A stretch of 64,000 nucleotides of DNA from positions 26,086 to 90,085 of the forward strand of contig JAFKLT010000041.1 of NCBI GenBank assembly GCA_017309275.1, written 5' to 3'. The DNA comes from Sphingomonadales bacterium (GTDB taxonomy: Bacteria > Pseudomonadota > Alphaproteobacteria > Sphingomonadales > Sphingomonadaceae). Made by a program: the position numbers and the translations under genes. A model generated the notes under the pieces. That model was not told the origin of the DNA. It was given only the letters and a program-made list of their open reading frames with translations, and did not search any database. Of this stretch, positions 61,907 to 64,000 are shown piece after piece (within the stretch, counting starts at the first letter, position 1; each line of letters begins with the position of its first letter).

Positions 61907-62824
61907 ATGATGTCTATCAATCGCGTCTCGCTCTATCATCTCGAAACCTTGTTGTGGATCGACCGGCTCGGCACCTTTTCGGCGGCGGCGGAGCGGCTCA
62001 ACACGACGCAGCCCGCGGTGTCGGCGCGGATGCGCGAACTGGAACAGCGGCTGGGCACCGCCTTGTTCCATCGCGACGGGCGCGGGATGTCGCTGACCGC
62101 CGCGGGGCGCAAGCTGGTGCGCGACTGCGATCCGCTGCTCCGCGACATGCAGATCGCGCTGCTCGGCAGCGGCGGTTATGGCGAGGCGAGCGGCGTGGTG
62201 CGGATCGGCGCGGGCGAGATCGCGGCGGCAAGCTGCCTTCCCGGCTTCGTCGCGGGGCTGAAGGTCGACATGCCCAACGTCGGCCTGGAGATCGAGATCG
62301 ACCTGACCGCGAACCTGATCCAGCAATTGCTCACCGGGCGGACCGACATGGTCTTCGCCGCAGGGCCGATCGCGCATCCCGCGCTGAAGACCGCGCCGAT
62401 CGGGGCGGTGGACCTGGTCTGGCTGGCGAGCCCGGCGGTCGCGGCGCGGTTTGGCGGCGACGGGGGCGACCGGCCGATTCCCGTCTGGTCGCTCGCCAGC
62501 CCCTCGCCGATCCACGGCCGGATGCGCGATGCGATCGCGGCGTCGCGGATCGCGAAGGAATCGCTCAACCTGTGCAACAATGCGCGCACGATGATCGACA
62601 TCGCCAGGGCCGACGGCGGCGTCGGCATCTTTCCCGAACCGATGGCGCGGGCGGAGGTGGCGAGCGGCGCGCTGGTCGAACTGGCGGACATGCCCGCGCT
62701 GGCGCCGGTCGAATTTCACGTCGCGATGCGCGTTTCGGACACCGAACCGCTGCTGTCGCGCATCTTCGACCGCGCGGCGCAGCTGAGCCTGACCGCGGCC
62801 GCGGGCGTTGACATCGATCAATGA
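61907..62824 (+). CDS. LysR-family regulator divergent from scoA
   Basis: 305 residues with the LysR helix-turn-helix (FSAAAERLNTTQPAVSARMR, residues 25-44) and the two-lobed effector domain. ATG 61907 or 61910 may be the start. Its divergence from scoA over a short intergenic region with a palindrome is the classical LysR arrangement, so it probably regulates the ketoacid CoA-transferase genes in response to a pathway compound. Confidence 0.9.
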   Translation: MMSINRVSLYHLETLLWIDRLGTFSAAAERLNTTQPAVSARMRELEQRLGTALFHRDGRGMSLTAAGRKLVRDCDPLLRDMQIALLGSGGYGEASGVVRIGAGEIAAASCLPGFVAGLKVDMPNVGLEIEIDLTANLIQQLLTGRTDMVFAAGPIAHPALKTAPIGAVDLVWLASPAVAARFGGDGGDRPIPVWSLASPSPIHGRMRDAIAASRIAKESLNLCNNARTMIDIARADGGVGIFPEPMARAEVASGALVELADMPALAPVEFHVAMRVSDTEPLLSRIFDRAAQLSLTAAAGVDIDQ

Positions 62825-62890
62825 AGCGCGCCCGGGCGCCGCGCATGATCTCCCCACCGGGCAAGGCCCGCCAGACAAAGGAGGTCTCCC

Positions 62891-63700
62891 ATGCGTATGA
62901 TCCTCGTCCATGCCGATCACGACAAGGCCAATGAGGCGCGGCTGCAGACCGCGCTCGATATCGCGCGGTGCCAGCGCGCGCACGTCACCCTGCTGATCGC
63001 GACGCCCTTTCAGCAATTCGTCGCGGTCGACCCGTTCGGCGGCAGCTATCTGCTGCGCGAGGCGATGGCGAAGTCGCAGGCCGAGGATGCAGCGCTGGAG
63101 GCCGCGCTGTCGGTGCGCCTGGAGACCGAGGACGTGCCGTGGGACGTCGTCGTCGCCGACGGCGATATCGTCGGCTCGCTCGCCGCCGCCGCGACCTTTG
63201 CCGACCTGGCCGTCGTCAGCCTGCCGGGCAAGCCGGGCAGCCGGGCGATCGGCCCCGAACTACTGGCGGGCGACCTTGCGCTCGCGACGTCTGTGCCGGT
63301 CCTGGCGCTGCCGCGCGATTGCGAGCGGCTGGACCTCGACGCACCCGCAATGGTCGCGTGGAACGGCAGCCCGGAGGCGGCGAACGCGCTGCGCGCGGCG
63401 GTGCCGCTGCTGCGCGGACGCGAGGTCGTGCTGGTGTCGGTGGGCAAGGACGACGGCACGCTACCCGCCGGCGATGCGCTGACCTATTTGTCGCGGCACG
63501 ACATTCATGCCGAGGCGCGCATCGTCGATCGCGGCGGGGTGACGGTCGAGGAGGCGCTCGAAAAGGCGGCGGATGCGATGGGCGCGGGGCTGATCGTCAT
63601 GGGCGCGTTCGGCAAGAGCCGGCTGCGCGAGACGCTGTTCGGCGGCGTGACGCAATATCTGGTGACCGCCGGACGCATCCCGCTGCTGCTCGCGCACTAG
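62891..63700 (+). CDS. Universal stress protein (two UspA domains)
   Basis: 269 residues made of two tandem UspA folds (about 1-140 and 145-269). The second ends GAGLIVMGAFGKSRLRETLF then a Gly/Thr-rich segment, the ATP-binding G-2x-G-9x-G type loop. AAAGGAGG precedes the ATG. Such proteins aid survival under stress; the trigger is unknown. It is a single-gene unit after the LysR gene. Confidence 0.9.
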   Translation: MRMILVHADHDKANEARLQTALDIARCQRAHVTLLIATPFQQFVAVDPFGGSYLLREAMAKSQAEDAALEAALSVRLETEDVPWDVVVADGDIVGSLAAAATFADLAVVSLPGKPGSRAIGPELLAGDLALATSVPVLALPRDCERLDLDAPAMVAWNGSPEAANALRAAVPLLRGREVVLVSVGKDDGTLPAGDALTYLSRHDIHAEARIVDRGGVTVEEALEKAADAMGAGLIVMGAFGKSRLRETLFGGVTQYLVTAGRIPLLLAH

Positions 63701-63730
63701 CGCGGCGGGCGCCGGCGCCGCACTGGCCTG

Positions 63731-64000
63731 TCAGGGCAGCGGCAGCTCCAGCGCGGCGGACAGGTCGGCAAGCGCCTGTTCGCCGCTCGTCACCTTGATC
63801 GCATGCATGCCCAGCGCGCTCGCCGGCTTGCAGTTGATGCCGAGGTCGTCGAGGTAGACGCAGCTCGCGGGCTCGACCGACAGCGCCTCGCACATCATCA
63901 GATAGATGCGCGGGTCGGGCTTGCGGACGCCGGCCTTGCTCGATTCGATGACATGGTCGAAGCGCGCCATGATGTCCGCGACCTCGTTCGCGGCCTCGAC
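63731..64000 (-). CDS. HAD-superfamily hydrolase, C-terminal part (cut by window end)
   Basis: The frame enters from beyond the right edge; about 89 residues are seen. FDHVIESSKAGVRKPDPRIY contains the conserved motif-III lysine region of HAD-IA enzymes, and CVYLDDLGINCKPASALGMH is motif IV with its Asp pair. The catalytic aspartate motif lies outside the window. Phosphatase or haloacid-dehalogenase-like activity is possible; epoxide-hydrolase-associated HAD proteins look similar. Confidence 0.85.
   Translation of the reverse strand, partial: VEAANEVADIMARFDHVIESSKAGVRKPDPRIYLMMCEALSVEPASCVYLDDLGINCKPASALGMHAIKVTSGEQALADLSAALELPLP

Overview
The window looks like a sphingomonad (Alphaproteobacteria, Sphingomonadaceae; Sphingopyxis or a close relative is my best guess) in which about 37 kb of mobile DNA abuts ordinary GC-rich chromosome. 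The clues are a carotenoid hydroxylase (CrtZ), phenylalanine hydroxylase, an Lrp/alanine dehydrogenase pair, sdhCDA, leuCD and the GC-rich codon use right of about 37.8 kb. No rRNA, tRNA or CRISPR array was seen.

Layout. (1) 1-6.3 kb: a MexEF-OprN-like RND efflux operon (adaptor cut by the window edge, permease, outer-membrane factor) followed by a LysR regulator. (2) 6.3-19.1 kb: the conjugation module of a Tn4371-family ICE: traG, a ribbon-helix-helix protein, trbBCDEJ, a TrbK-like lipoprotein, trbLFGI and a DUF2274 gene, almost all joined by ATGA overlaps. The efflux operon is probably its cargo. Integrase and relaxase are not in view. (3) 19.2-26.7 kb: accessory genes of less GC-rich composition (DUF488 plus a uracil-DNA-glycosylase-family protein, a secreted triple-repeat protein, MgtC, an ArsR-type regulator, a large hybrid histidine kinase and a receiver protein). 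(4) 26.7-28.7 kb: an insertion graveyard with an IS5-family element and an IS21 relic. (5) 28.7-37.7 kb: a divergent Tn7-like transposition module, tnsA-tnsB-tnsC-tniQ. It is preceded by two tiny coupled ORFs and by two convergent genes for proteins that look like transposases stripped of their catalytic triad. Direct repeats bracket the operon promoter, and a second set of short direct repeats follows tniQ. This is the most interesting part of the window. (6) 37.8-64 kb: chromosomal metabolism, namely a sterol-desaturase-family membrane protein, DUF2946 plus a TonB receptor, phhA, prmA, a chemotaxis-like receptor, lrp/ald, sdhCDA, leuCD, crtZ, a GST, a serine hydrolase, ketoacid CoA-transferase genes split by an acid phosphatase, a LysR regulator, a universal stress protein and a partial HAD hydrolase.

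How it fits together. The trb/tra genes would build a P-type type IV secretion system and move the ICE with its drug pump. In the Tn7-like module, TnsA and TnsB would cut and join, TnsC would act as ATP-dependent regulator and TniQ would choose the target. The degenerate transposase-like pair may be regulators or remnants. The right-hand genes are housekeeping genes with local regulators, where lrp/ald and the LysR/sco pair show plausible operators. All family assignments come from reading the protein sequences by eye; no database search was run.
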